Part shown: positions 42,190-52,924 of the stretch, in pieces
How the letters are laid out: each line of letters starts with the position of its first letter
Numbering within the stretch: position 1 is the stretch's first letter
From: Vanilla planifolia
Taxonomy: Eukaryota; Streptophyta; Magnoliopsida; Asparagales; Orchidaceae
Length of the DNA stretch: 64,000 nucleotides
NCBI GenBank assembly: GCA_023846275.1
Contig: JAIUJO010000082.1
Location: 1,058,266 to 1,122,265 of the forward strand
Direction: 5' to 3'
Notes under the pieces: generated by a model
Told to the model about the DNA's origin: nothing
The model's input: the letters and a program-made list of their open reading frames with translations, nothing else
Database searches by the model: none
Made by a program: the position numbers and the translations under genes

Positions 42190-43060
42190 AAGTGTCACCC
42201 ACATTGCCACATGTGAAGCATATTGAGGGTAATCTTTCACACAAAAAACATGAAAAGGCACCATTAAGCCATATTCTTACTGTATGTGGTTTGGAAAAGT
42301 TTATTATGTCACACACCCTAGCATTGGTTCACCTTTGCATATCTATCATCTAGTAATCAAAGTTTATAAGATACTCTAAAGCTTTGGCAATGTGTAATAT
42401 ATTTACTATTTTTTGGTACACATGTGGTAGTAATGAAAAATTAATCTAGACTAAAGCACACATAATTGTTGAAGTACTAAGTTGAAATTTAGGTTTTCAC
42501 ATGTCTAATCCCAATGCAAGCCTAACAACTTGCCATTCTCACCACACATAATCTCCATTTTTAGACAAATCAAAGTTTAGATAGATGTACCCAACTATCA
42601 AATCTAGGACCCAAAATCCTCTCAAATGGCCCTCTCTACTATTTAATATTATGGCTATCCATTAAAAGGGTAGATGGCCACTATGCACTCTACTTATGAG
42701 CTTAAATTGGTGATAGTGAATATGTCTCACAAGCCTTGTTTGATAAATGAATTTCATCACTAATTATGAAATAGGTATCCTCAGATTCAAGCATCTTAAA
42801 TCCAAATTAATTTGTCTCTCTCTGAAGTTAATGGGGTGGATCTCCTGTTAGTGATGACTTAACATTACCCTTCTTATCTCCATTAAGTGCCTCCTTGAAG
42901 CTGACCTTAACTGGGTGATGTAGTTCATGTATACCATTTTTGTTATTAACTTGTATGACACTTGTTGCACTTTCACAAAGACCATTTTTGCAACCAAAAA
43001 AACCTCCCCCAACAACACCATTTGCAAAAGTAGACTTCTATGAAACAATGCAAATTTCAA
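42190..43060 (-). pseudogene. LINE copy 1 ORF1 (DUF4283-like plus zinc knuckle)
   Basis: ORF1 of plant L1 elements encodes the RNA-binding partner of ORF2. The minus strand carries a recognisable series: GHLRGFWVLDL near 42,610, ARVCDIINFSKPHTVRIWLN near 42,290, then ERLPSICFTCGNVGD ending at 42,194. CFTCGNVGD (42,220-42,194) is the start of a zf-CCHC_4 knuckle; the expected His after the Gly is Asp and the last Cys is not apparent, so it is probably non-functional. The open stretch at 43,060-42,848 (70 codons) is the N-terminal side. The same series occurs in copy 2 at 50,340-49,520. Stops separate the blocks. The true start codon could not be fixed. Confidence 0.75.
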
Positions 43061-43399
43061 AATGCACTATTAAATCCTATTCACTATCTGATGGATTTAG
43101 TTTTTCTTATTCATACTACACTATGTGCAATATGTGCACTTCATCCCCTTCCAAAATATTCCCGTCATGGCCAACCTACTCAAACTATGACACTTGCATT
43201 GAATGAACAACATTTTTTCCTGCATAGCATTAAAATTGAACTTCAATTGCAAGTGCCTGTTAGCAAGAACAATTCTGACTACTTAGATGATCATGATAAG
43301 ACAACTTTGCTCCAAGGTTTCTGTTGCAAAATGTTTAAAATTATCATACGTTGTTTGTGATGACATCACCTATTGTAACTTTATTATTTTTCTTCATTC

Positions 43400-43690
43400 A
43401 CCTTTGACATTTAGCTCTTCGTATTGTTCACCACTACTCAATGGGTATTTAGATGTTTAGGAATTCTAAATCCATTTCTAAAGTTGTTGAAAGTGACCCT
43501 AAAATTGATAAACACATAAATGCCCTAAGCATACAACCAAAGTAGGGCACATACAAACTTTTACTACTCTCATTTAACATACTACTATCACCAATACCAT
43601 CAACCAACCCATTGTGCACCTTCTACATGTGACATTATTCACTACACACATAGCACTCATAAATCCCATTTGTGCCACTTCTTCTATTGC
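43400..43690. other. Spacer between LINE copies 1 and 2
   Basis: About 300 bp sits between the presumed 5' end of copy 1 and the 3' region of copy 2. It probably contains the 5' UTR of copy 1 and the extreme 3' end of copy 2. No poly(T), target-site duplication or promoter could be made out. The plus-strand open frames overlapping 42,940-43,360 and 43,614-43,805 have no recognised content and are taken as chance. Confidence 0.4.
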
Positions 43691-43959
43691 ATCTATACAA
43701 CTCCTTTTACCAAGGTCTTCAACTTTTGAGAAAAGTCATTGGGTTAAAAAGTCATTATGCTTCTTCATAATGGAAAGGTTAAAACCTACATCATGCTCTC
43801 CTTGATGAGGTTCATATATAAAATAGAAAAATAGGTAACAAAAAAGTAGTTTTTGAAGGGACCTTCTACAATCCGAAATAAAATCGTACAAAAGAACATG
43901 TTGCACATCCTTGTTGGTTATACAATTGTCGTGCTGCTTTATGTGGGATAGTTTGAAGG

Positions 43960-44300
43960 ACTACATACCCTGCACTTAAGTAATAACACTATGATTGGAA
44001 CTCCTATTCATTGTATAGACAAGAAATTTGTTCACATTAGTAATAGTCATTATAAAGTCTATTTTCACCTCTAAAAGTATGGTTATTAAGAAGTAGAATT
44101 CCAAGAAGCTCCATAACATCAAGAAAAGTAGTAATCTCCATGATGGAACTAACCTAAGATATAGGATTTGCTAGTAATGATAACAGTCCTACCCATGTAT
44201 TCAAAAACAACAATACGAATTCCAACATATAAATTATGTTACATAATTGCATTGTAATTGAAATTAACCTAACTCAATGGAGGAGTCCAATAAGAGTTAA
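43960..44300 (-). pseudogene. LINE copy 2 RNase H
   Basis: The minus strand between 44,290 and about 44,160 reads VNFNYNAIM, then LYVGIRIVVFEYMGR and ITSKSY, a decayed plant LINE RNase H (RVT_3 type: K-NFDG...AGIG-V-RD..G). The first catalytic Asp position is Asn here, so activity would be lost. In the family this domain removes element RNA after first-strand synthesis. It aligns in position with the better preserved open copy at 61,394-61,197. Confidence 0.7.
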
Positions 44301-44559
44301 CAAAATAGCTACTGGAGGTCATTGAAGCTCCCACTAGATGGGAAAGGAGAAATGTAACTTCCAACAATAACAAAAAGAATAATTCTTTGTGTTGTAGCTA
44401 AATTGAGCACCTTGTTTGTATGTGCATGCAAATTTCTATTTATCTAATGGTGATATAACGTTGCAGTAGCAAATTTAATCGAATGAAATGCAGTTGTGAC
44501 CCAAATGTTAATTACATTATATCAGGATGCTCTTTTAAAAAAATTAAAAATATTTGACA

Positions 44560-44700
44560 TTTGCCCTACTGAGCATAAAATTAGCATTTACAAAGTTAAT
44601 GGACCAAAATTCCTTCATCTTATGGACTTCTCATAAGTTGTGTTTTATAACTTCCATCTCATTACATCCATATGGTCACAGCACCAGCATCTTGATCTCT
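44560..44700 (-). pseudogene. LINE copy 2 zf-RVT remnant
   Basis: At DNA level this stretch aligns with the zf-RVT of copy 1: GCATAAAATTAGCATTTACA matches GCCTAAAATTCTCATTTTTG, and GACCAAAATTCCTTCATCTT matches GACAAAAATTCTTTAGCTCT. No clear Cys/His pattern is left in any one frame. The call rests on this alignment and on position between RT and RNase H. Confidence 0.5.
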
Positions 44701-45930
44701 CTTGCTTAGAGCTAGGAGAAAGTAGGATGCGATAGCTTCATGAATCCTACTCTCCTCTTTAATCATACTATCAATTGTCCTTGGCAATACAATACTAAGA
44801 AACTCACATGTATGTGATGCACAACATGACATATAAAAGGTGTAGTTTGTAACAAAATAGTTTGATATTAATGCCTAAAACCATAACCTATCTTCTCAAG
44901 CCATAACCTAACTACAATGCTTTGTTATCAGTGTTAGTTATCTTGTTAATAACTATAGACTCTAAGTCCTCCATACTCCTTAGGAAAAGTTATTTATTCC
45001 ATACAAGCATAATGTAATGTGTTGCTAACATTACAACTGCTCCACAAGTTCCCATGCATCAATTTCGCCTACTTAGTAATAGTATCACTTACAATTATGG
45101 ATTGGGCTAAGTAACAGACAAGAATAAAAGCTAAAATTGAGTTGATCATGACAATATGTCTTGCCATCAATAGAGACCTGATCATCTACCATAACATAAA
45201 GTTTTCAAATCAATAAATATTAAATTTGAGGTATTTGTTTTCTTAAAGTTTAATTTCTACAATAGGTATGCCTAGATATTCCAATTTAACAACATGATAC
45301 GTATGTAATTTTTCTACTATCAAACTCCTTTACTTTCATTCGATCCCCTTGCTAAATAACAATATGTATTTGTTTAGCATTACCATCTAATCGAAATGTT
45401 ACCCATATTGCTTAATAATGTCTTGAATGGTCCTTTTTGTAGCACAAATTGTTGATGTATAAATCATGATTTCATTAGCATATAGGTGTATAATAATTCA
45501 AGAGAAAGGCCATTTCATATTCTTAATAGAGGCAGCTTGCTCCACCTAGAAAAGAATAATTTGAGAGAGATACACATGCACAATGGGAAAAAGCTATGGT
45601 GAATGTGAAAAACCTCTACCTAAGACCCCTGTAAGCTCCAGTTCAGTTAAGGCAATAGCATTAAACATACTCCCATATCTTCATTCGTTATTGCAAGACT
45701 CAATCCAATAAGCCCAAAGATTGAAGAACCACAAATGCTGCATATCAAGCAAAATGTTTTAGTTGACCTTATCATAAATCTTGTCTTTGTCTAACTTTAC
45801 TTCACTAAACCATTTTGGGATGACGATAAATTAAAACAAGCATCTATTTCCTATGTCCAAAGTATATTATTAGATTTAGCATGGCTAAGAACAAAAGCAA
45901 ACTATTGCCATATGACAACATCAAGAAGCA

Positions 45931-46160
45931 CCATCTTTAGTCTAATTAAAATTTTTGTTACAACTTTGTAGATCACATTACAAATATTAATGAGATTGAA
46001 TTTTTTAGGGATAAAAGATGCTTGAACTTTAAGGATAAGAATGACCAAAATGTCTTTCCACCATTTTTGCATATAGTTCTCTTTAAAAAATTGTTTCACA
46101 ATTGTGACAATATCTCACTAGGTAATAGTCGAATAAGCATGCACATACTTATTAGAGATG
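45931..46160 (-). repeat. Tandem duplication in RT, unit 1
   Basis: This 230-bp unit repeats directly in the next 233 bp, with roughly 88% identity by eye. Both hold the RT fingers block and share GTAGATCACATTACAAA, GATGCTTGAACTTTAAG and GCATATAGTTCTCTTTAAA. The junction falls at GATGCCATC, and GATG-C/T-CATC occurs at the outer end of unit 2, which suggests slippage or unequal exchange at short homology. Confidence 0.95.
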
Positions 46161-46393
46161 CCATCTTTGGTCTACCTATTAAAATGTTTGTCACAACTTT
46201 GTAGATCACATTACAAAGAGTAATGAGATTGAATAGTTTAGGTATAGAAGATGCTTGAACTTTAAGAATAAGAATGATTAACATGTCTCTTCACAATTTT
46301 TGCATATAGTTCTCTTTAAAGAATTGTTTCACAATTGTCACAATATCTCCCTAGGTAATACTAGAATAAGTACGCACATAGTTAGTAGAGATG
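46161..46393 (-). repeat. Tandem duplication in RT, unit 2
   Basis: Second unit of the pair, with about 27 differences from unit 1 and a 3-bp length difference near 46,175. It would have duplicated the fingers segment in protein. The level of divergence is clearly lower than between LINE copies, so the event came after this element inserted and most likely after it died. Confidence 0.95.
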
Positions 46394-47049
46394 TCATCCA
46401 CACAAGAAGTTATATTTTATTTGATAGACAAGGGAATATTTCTAATCTCATAGCCACTAACTAGAGCCATAAGAACTATTGATTGCTCACTCTTGATAAT
46501 TCTTAAAGGTTGGAAAGGTCTAAGAGGTTCATAATGCCCAAAACTATAGTTCTTTTTTATGAGTTGTATGAGAATATCTTTAATCTCTATTAAGAATGCT
46601 AACAATTCCTCACAAGCATTTTTATGATGACTTATATAATTTTTTTGTGCACAAAAGTAGCTACTACCTAAAAAAATATGTGCTCTAGTCTGCAAGGGTG
46701 GCCAAATGTCGATTAACATGTTGCTATCATCATGCTTCTTCTAAAGCCATAGCCTTATGATAAGAAGTAATACATTATGTTGAACGTCATGTTCTGACAC
46801 TAATAATCCATACTTAGATTCCAGAAGTTGAAGCTCCTTAATCTCTTATTCCAACCAGAGACATTTATCAAGAATAATACTAAGCTTAGCCATGCTTCAT
46901 TTCTTTAATAAAGCTATTACTTTGCTAAATTTAATGAACAAACTATTTATAGAATTTAGTCTAACAATCCATTTTCAAGCTACTTGCACTACATTAGTTT
47001 ATTGAGGAAGTGATAGCCATATGTTTACAAGTTGGGTTTTCGTAATAGT

Positions 47050-47763
47050 TTTATTCAGTAATAATTTTCTAAACTGAACAAGTAGAGGGAAGTTGTCTTA
47101 GTTGAAATAAGGCAACTATGTGACTTCTGTACTCAGGGATGCTTGCATACCATCAACATTCATAATTGCTTATGTAGCCATTCATATCTATGAGTACTCC
47201 CCACCTTTTTATGGCACCAAGTGAACCTACTCCCAATACATTCCAAGATAGTCCAATCTAGATAATTAATAAACTTGAGAACTCACACTAATCTTGTCCA
47301 CTTCTAAAGGTTTCCTTATTTTCTCAATCTATGTAAGTAAGATGTTGCAATCCTCTACAACAATCAATGATCCACCAAGTTTTGTTGATTCTCTAATTTG
47401 GACCTTAGCTGCCTAGTGTTTAATTTAATCTTTTGATGAACACACTATACAATACTACCAGGAGTAGTTGTTGTCATATCTCACTTGGATAGTAACCACC
47501 TATGAGGATGAATTCACAATCTCAAGCTCTACTTACTTCCTACATAAAATCACAGTATGCACTGACAATATAGTCAATGATTAAAAAAAGTAGTTCCAAT
47601 TCCTATACAAAAGTTGATCTACCTCAAGCCTTTCAAAGTACTCCAACTATGTTTCAAACAAAGCAACTATGAAGAACTTATTTTCCATTACCAAAAACTA
47701 TAAGTACCTATGAGATTTCTTATCTCTAATGCCTCGAATATTCCATGCTACAAATGTAACCAT
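47050..47763 (-). pseudogene. LINE copy 2 endonuclease, with ORF2 start
   Basis: The ATG at 47,763-47,761 begins MVTFVAWNIRGIRDKKSHRY, a near-perfect plant LINE ORF2 N-terminus: WNIRG is the conserved first strand of the endonuclease fold, with the Asn that contacts metal. This is the clearest ORF start in the window. The far end near 47,100 reads LISTKTTSLYLFSLEN, aligned with the SDHYSLLIKF end of copy 1, with the SDH triad lost. The Trp codon to RT motif C distance is about 2,269 bp, exactly 230 bp longer than in copy 1, which accounts for the RT duplication. Stops occur soon after the start. Confidence 0.85.
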
Positions 47764-49519
47764 ATTCTATTAACTAAAAAATAAACCCTTAGATACACTA
47801 CACACCTCTACAGCACTCTCCATTATGTTAGATCTATATTTTAGTGGCACCTCACATCAACAGTAGCACATAGGTCTCAAACACTTCGTGACATTCATTG
47901 CACTATTCAAAACTATCCTACTTTAATAGCATGGGTCCCAAAAGTTAATTATCCATAAATAATTTACCCATTATGAATTTGGCATGAGTCAGGAAGTTGT
48001 ATCTCCTACCAACAATTTGAAATTGAGTAAAGATTGTAGCTCTAAATATTCTCCTCCTCTTGAAGATTCCCCCTCTCTCTTAACAATATATTGACATTTC
48101 AGAACAAATAAAGGGGCCCTTTTGCTTATAACCATTCCAACACAATTCATCTAGGCCCATCCAATAATGATGTTTCTCAAAACTAGCACATCATTTCTCC
48201 AAATTGGCCCTTAATGTAGTTAATTAATATACACAAGTTCCTCTGATGCATAATAAATCTCTCAAAGTCTAATTCTTTATACCTTGCTATTCTTGGTAAA
48301 CTAGATGAAATACCAAAATTGAATATAGTGTTTTGCATAAAACCCTTCATATAAGCTAGTTGACCATTCTTTAACAAATCTGATGAACATAGTTTGAAAC
48401 ATCCATTACTTATAATATCTCCAAGGACACCACAATAAATGCGTCTACAACAATTGCACATCCTTTATGTTTCCATTTTGAATCCTTTCTTTATTACAAA
48501 CACTGGAAAGATTTTCATACCTATTGATTAGTATATCCAAAAGAAAAGTAAGATTGCTTCTACCAACCTTGTAGATGTCAGCATGCTCAAGGCAAGCTTC
48601 AACTGTGTCCATCAAGATTAACACCATGTAGGTAACCAAATACCACTTGATTGTATAACAAGTGGACTTGATGAGATGAGTAGCAATTCAATAGTATCAA
48701 AACCTTCTTTCCTTATCCACCACAGCTAAAATATACTAATTCATAATAAGGTAAAGCATGAACAATACCAAATAAAATTTACTAGTGAATCTAATAACAT
48801 TATAGCCATCTGTAGTTCCTTAAAAGTTTTGGGATAAAAGAGGCTACTACTCATTTGTCTATCAAATCCCATGTTTTTTAAATACCACCATTGCTTGTTT
48901 TTATATTTTCAAAATTTCATGGAAGAAACTTTATTCATTTTTATTTTCACTATTATCTCTAAATTCATTCTATAGTTCTTTTGCCCTTTTTTTGGGAACT
49001 AGGTGATTCCACTATGAGATTGCAAAAGTCTTACACCTGCTTTTCCCAAAAATGCAACATAAACAAAGAGGAATAATTAGGGACATCATGCACTTCCTTA
49101 TTACTATATAGATATTGCTTTTTATCTGCAATAATTTGATTATTCCCCATGCTCTCTATTTTTATAACTACTTATTCTTAGATGAACCCTCACTATGCAA
49201 ATCAATCTAGGTTTGAGATCTACCCTTTTGCAAAACTTGCATCATATCTTCAAGCTTGTAGAACTTACTAGTCTCTTGCTTGCCCATATCATTATCATTT
49301 AAAATTGTCCTTAGTTGTGTTCCTATAAACACTCTCCTCTATTAGGTTGCACAACCATCCATGATCCAAAACTTTATTGCTTCTCATCATGAGCTTCTAT
49401 CTATACTTGTGTCAAACCCACCCCTATATTCTTATCATGACTAGGTCCTTTATCTATAGAATAAAAGTAGTCAAATGCAATAGCATTATGAACCAACATG
49501 CTAGGTACACATATCCTAA

Positions 49520-50580
49520 AAGCATGTCCCACCAAGTATATAGAGGGTAGTCCCTCATACTCAAGCCTCTAAAGAAATTAGCCAATTTGCCCTTTGAGCA
49601 TTAGAATCACTCCAAGTGGCTTTGAAAGGACTTTTCATTTACATACTCTAGAAAATGATGACCACTACAAGTCAACCATCCAACCATTAATCCAAATAGG
49701 CTCACCCATGAATTTGGCAAAGTGTAAAATGTTCTACATTTCCCGAAAAATAAGGAGTGCTTGAAAATGATCCCAATTGTAGCATCACATAATTCTAAAA
49801 GTATTAAACTTAAAACCATATGTTTACATTTCTAATCCAATACAAGGCTTACATCCCTCTAGAGTCCTGTTAACCACTTGCAATCTCTAGTTGTAGTTAA
49901 CTCAAAGAACAAATTAAAGCATTTGGTGAACAAATCTAGAACTTGAAACCCATTAAAATGGCCTCATCTGCATTAGAGTATTCTAGCAATCCATTCTGAA
50001 GACAAACAACCACCATGCACTCTACAACAAAATCATACTAGTGATAGCAAAATCATCGATAACAAGCGTCATTCAAATGGTAGATTTCATCGTTAATTAT
50101 GAAAAAGTATAGCTCGATGCCAGCATCCACGCATCTAAATTTCTTTATCTCTCCATGTAATTAATAAAGGGACCACTTATAAAAATGTTATTACCATTTC
50201 CTTTGCCCCTCTCATAAAAGCATCATTAAAGCTCACCTTACTCTAGCTATTTGCTGAATGATTTCCATTCAGAGAGTTTTCCACTTTGCCATTTCTAAAT
50301 TCTCACAAACACTTTGCATGCACCTTTGTAAATAACTTATTTTAGTATTAATTAGACATGCAACACGCTCCTTTGAGGTAGTACATAATTACATAACTCA
50401 TCCAACTTAAGTTCACCATCTAGTTGGTTTGTCTCTTCCATCTCCTTCCTTATCATTAACATACTCACATTCATAATTAAAGCATTCCACATTCTTGAAC
50501 ATTCATCAACATCATCCTCAGATGAAATATTATCACAACAAAATTCATTTGATTGTGATGGTTCTAATGATGCCACTATA
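49520..50580 (-). pseudogene. LINE copy 2 ORF1 (DUF4283-like plus knuckle remnant)
   Basis: An open stretch at 50,576-50,352 (74 codons, acidic, with SSEDDVDECSR and MIRKEMEETNQ) is the likely N-terminal part. It is followed by GKVENSLNGNHSANS and KVSFNDAFMRGAKE (about 50,300-50,200), RVHGGCLSSEWIARIL (about 50,020), VLSKPLGVILMLKGQIG (about 49,610) and LEYEGLPSIYLVGHAF (about 49,550-49,510). The last corresponds to EGLPSICF-CG in the family, but the knuckle cysteines are gone (Tyr and Val instead). The order and spacing match copy 1. ORF1 product would bind element RNA. The N-terminal 74 codons fit by position only. Confidence 0.7.
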
Positions 50581-50599
50581 TTGTTCCATTCACTTCCCT

Positions 50600-52920
50600 A
50601 AGGTCAACCACTATAATTTCCTAGATCATGGACTACAGAACAATACCAGCATCCCCATAATTGTCCTTTTTTGGGGTCAAAACTTTTTCATCAGCCACAC
50701 ATGTTGGGCATAATATGGCCATGCAGGCCCTAAAATTTTTCAATTTTTATAGATTTAGAATTGGACATTGTTTACTACTTCCCATAAGTACATAGGAAGT
50801 TATTGATTCCTTTTTCATTTTAGAGTTTGCTAGAAGTACAATTAAGTACATGCCTAAACATGCCTTCTAATAAGTTGACAACTCTATTTGGAACCAAAAT
50901 TTAGTCGTGCTTCTTCTATGTCTCCTTGTTCTACCTCTTACCTCAACATACCTTTCACTATAATCAATACTATCCACCTAGATAAAAATTATATTTTGAT
51001 CATCTCTCCTCCAACAAAGTCACCAACGTTAGGAATGTCTCCTTCCACTAATCTATTAGAGTATGGTGGCATGGCAAAAACTTAAATGAATTGATAGGAG
51101 GCCACAGCCAAGAGTGATACCTACAGACTAATTTATTGCAATAATGAGAAGGTTATCATGTCTCATAGCAAGGATTGACAAATTGGAAGTTCTTTCTCAA
51201 TTTTATATGTGGTGGTGCATGGCCATTCTTACTTGGTGAAGAGATTTATTAGGTTAATTTTGTCAATGAGTGTGACCTTACCCTACTAACTAACTATATG
51301 AAGTGCAAGATCTATGGCCAACTTTTTAAAAGGACTATGGACATTTAAGCCACAAAAGTTTATGGTAATAACAAGTCTACAATTCCCTTAGATGTCATGG
51401 GCCACATGAATGTTACGTTGATGTATTCAATGAGTCCATTACCTTTATTAAAAGGCCCATGTTCTTACAAAAGCTTCACCTTGATGAGAGTTGATCATTT
51501 CAATCTTTGGTTATCAACAAGAAATTCTTAGTAAGTGCTAGTCATCAACTTGCATTTACTATGTACAAATTACCCATTGCTCTTATCGATTGAAAGGTTA
51601 AGTGAAGTGTTTGGATCGATAAAATGCAAGTCATTTGCCACATTTGACTTGATGAGAAGTTTAATGAACCTTATGATTTAGAGTAAGAACAAGACATAAT
51701 AATGTTTCCATATGTGAACCTACAAAAGGATCATCGACGAGAGCTCTGAATGATCAAGTGACCTATGAATCCTTTTGAGATGTGATGCATATTCGATGTT
51801 GCATTCTTCCATCACATGTGCTCTTTCTTCCACATGGAGCGTGACAGAATAGAGGATAAATAATATATTATGTTTGTGTTCGTGTGTTGATGGAGAGCAA
51901 ATGTTAAGCTCCCAATGAGTTTGTTATGTAGTATAAGGTCTATTGGGGCTTAGTAATTGAATTTCAAAAGACTTTCAAGAATGGATATCTTAGCTCTTGC
52001 ATTGATGAAGAATGTAACCAAATGCAATACATGTTGTGAATTGTAGAATCTAGTGGACCATCAAATTTTGTAATGTAATTTCCACTTAAGCATATATGTA
52101 AAGGACACACCTGCAAGGGTGCAATGTGACCTGTTGCCCCTTTTAAAAGCCTAGAACTACTGGTTCTGGTCATGACCACTACTTGGAAGGGATCAATGGC
52201 ACCACATGCTATGGCATGGTCTATTGAAGTGATAGATGATGGTGAGTTATCGATGTGGTAAGAGGTGGATGCCTTTAAGTGTTGAGGTGTTGCTTAGTAT
52301 GAATTAATGCTATAACATGACAAGTAGATGCCTCTCATAAACCCAACTCCATGCTCTATAGTGTGGAATTGTGACATACTTTTAAGTGATGCTACCCATT
52401 GAGTTTGAGCATGTAAATAAATGGAGGAGAAGGAACATATGATTGTTATCTTTGTAATTGTAAGGAAAATAAGATTAGCCTAATATGGAAAGTAGGCAAC
52501 CCAAAGCCCAAATTTTAGTAAAGAGAGGAGTCCATAGTGATGTATCTTGATCGAGTTACCTTGAAGGAGGTGCTTGGGAGGGTGAGTGTGTTGTTTGGCT
52601 CACACCAAATACTACATTACGCATTATCAATGAGTCATGTTATTTCATTATGCACTCCAAATTTGGTGCCAATTTTGTCAAAGGAAAAATAATTATAGGA
52701 GGTCAATAGCTAATAAGTACCACAAGAGAAAGATGATAAGGACTTTGAGAAGGGAGTTTAAGATGCTTGAAATTGTTAAGAAGGAAGTAAATGGTTGATG
52801 GCAATGTGCATCAACTATATGTAGAATGTCATTAGACAATTTGTTGCACAGTTCAAGAAGTTGATTGTCTTGGACAATCATGGCGATAAAAGCCCAAGAT
52901 AATGTCACCTATAGACAAAC
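50600..52920. other. Unrecognised stretch upstream of LINE copy 2
   Basis: About 2.3 kb with moderate GC and no recognised domain. The first few hundred bases may be the 5' UTR of LINE copy 2. Open frames at 50,495-50,713, 50,888-51,085 (65 codons, rich in Ser, Pro and Thr), 52,179-51,964 and 52,908-52,693 have no family motif. No terminal repeats were found. Confidence 0.35.
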
Positions 52921-52924
52921 CTTT

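Larger units (their letters stand above)
36540..43400 (-). mobile_element. LINE copy 1 (plant L1 type), decayed, 3' end lost
   Basis: Reading the minus strand from high to low coordinates gives the usual plant L1 order. ORF1 has a DUF4283-like region (about 43,060-42,230) and a zinc knuckle (42,220-42,194). ORF2 has the endonuclease (about 40,060-39,380), reverse transcriptase (about 38,900-37,690), zf-RVT (37,011-36,808) and the edge of RNase H (to about 36,540). Every domain carries stops and frame changes, so nothing full-length can be made. The element stops inside RNase H at the GAA tract, so its 3' UTR and tail are missing. The 40,070-42,180 stretch is the ORF1 C-terminal part and ORF1-ORF2 spacer, where no further motif was recognised. 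The 5' end is uncertain and is placed before the 3' region of copy 2. Family assignment is firm; the limits are not. Confidence 0.85.
45140..46720 (-). pseudogene. LINE copy 2 reverse transcriptase
   Basis: The fingers are well preserved: an open stretch at 46,099-45,902 reads MQKWWKDILVILILKVQAS and then LINICNVIYKVVTKIL, matching the family's MPK-W...L-LIPKV...FRPISLCNVIYK-ITK-L. A second copy of this block lies immediately upstream in the gene (46,284-46,096) because of an internal tandem duplication. An open stretch at 46,719-46,417 (100 codons) is the linker between endonuclease and RT, with EIKDIL and a degenerate dipeptide-rich tail. Motif C at 45,482-45,471 reads YANE in place of YADD, so both catalytic Asp residues are lost. 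Confidence 0.85.
43700..50600 (-). mobile_element. LINE copy 2 (plant L1 type), decayed, most complete
   Basis: This is the most complete of the three copies, from ORF1 N-terminus (about 50,580) to a 3' region shared with copy 3 (43,740-43,990 against 60,865-61,100). Domain order on the minus strand is ORF1, endonuclease, RT, zf-RVT, RNase H. It follows copy 1 head-to-tail in the same orientation. It carries a 230-bp tandem duplication in the RT and, compared with copies 1 and 3, lacks about 300 bp between the RT and zf-RVT. Many stops and frame changes show it is long dead. No poly(A) tail is visible at the low-coordinate end. The stretch at 47,770-49,520 is the ORF1 C-terminal part and spacer, with no further motif recognised; open frames there (48,183-48,639) may be remnants. 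Confidence 0.85.

Noticed and set aside
43040-43360. 106-codon plus-strand frame
   Set aside because: Antisense to the LINE 5' region, low-complexity start, no recognised domain and a competing overlapping frame.
46022-46204. Plus-strand frame over the RT duplication
   Set aside because: It is the reverse-strand shadow of the LINE RT fingers block.
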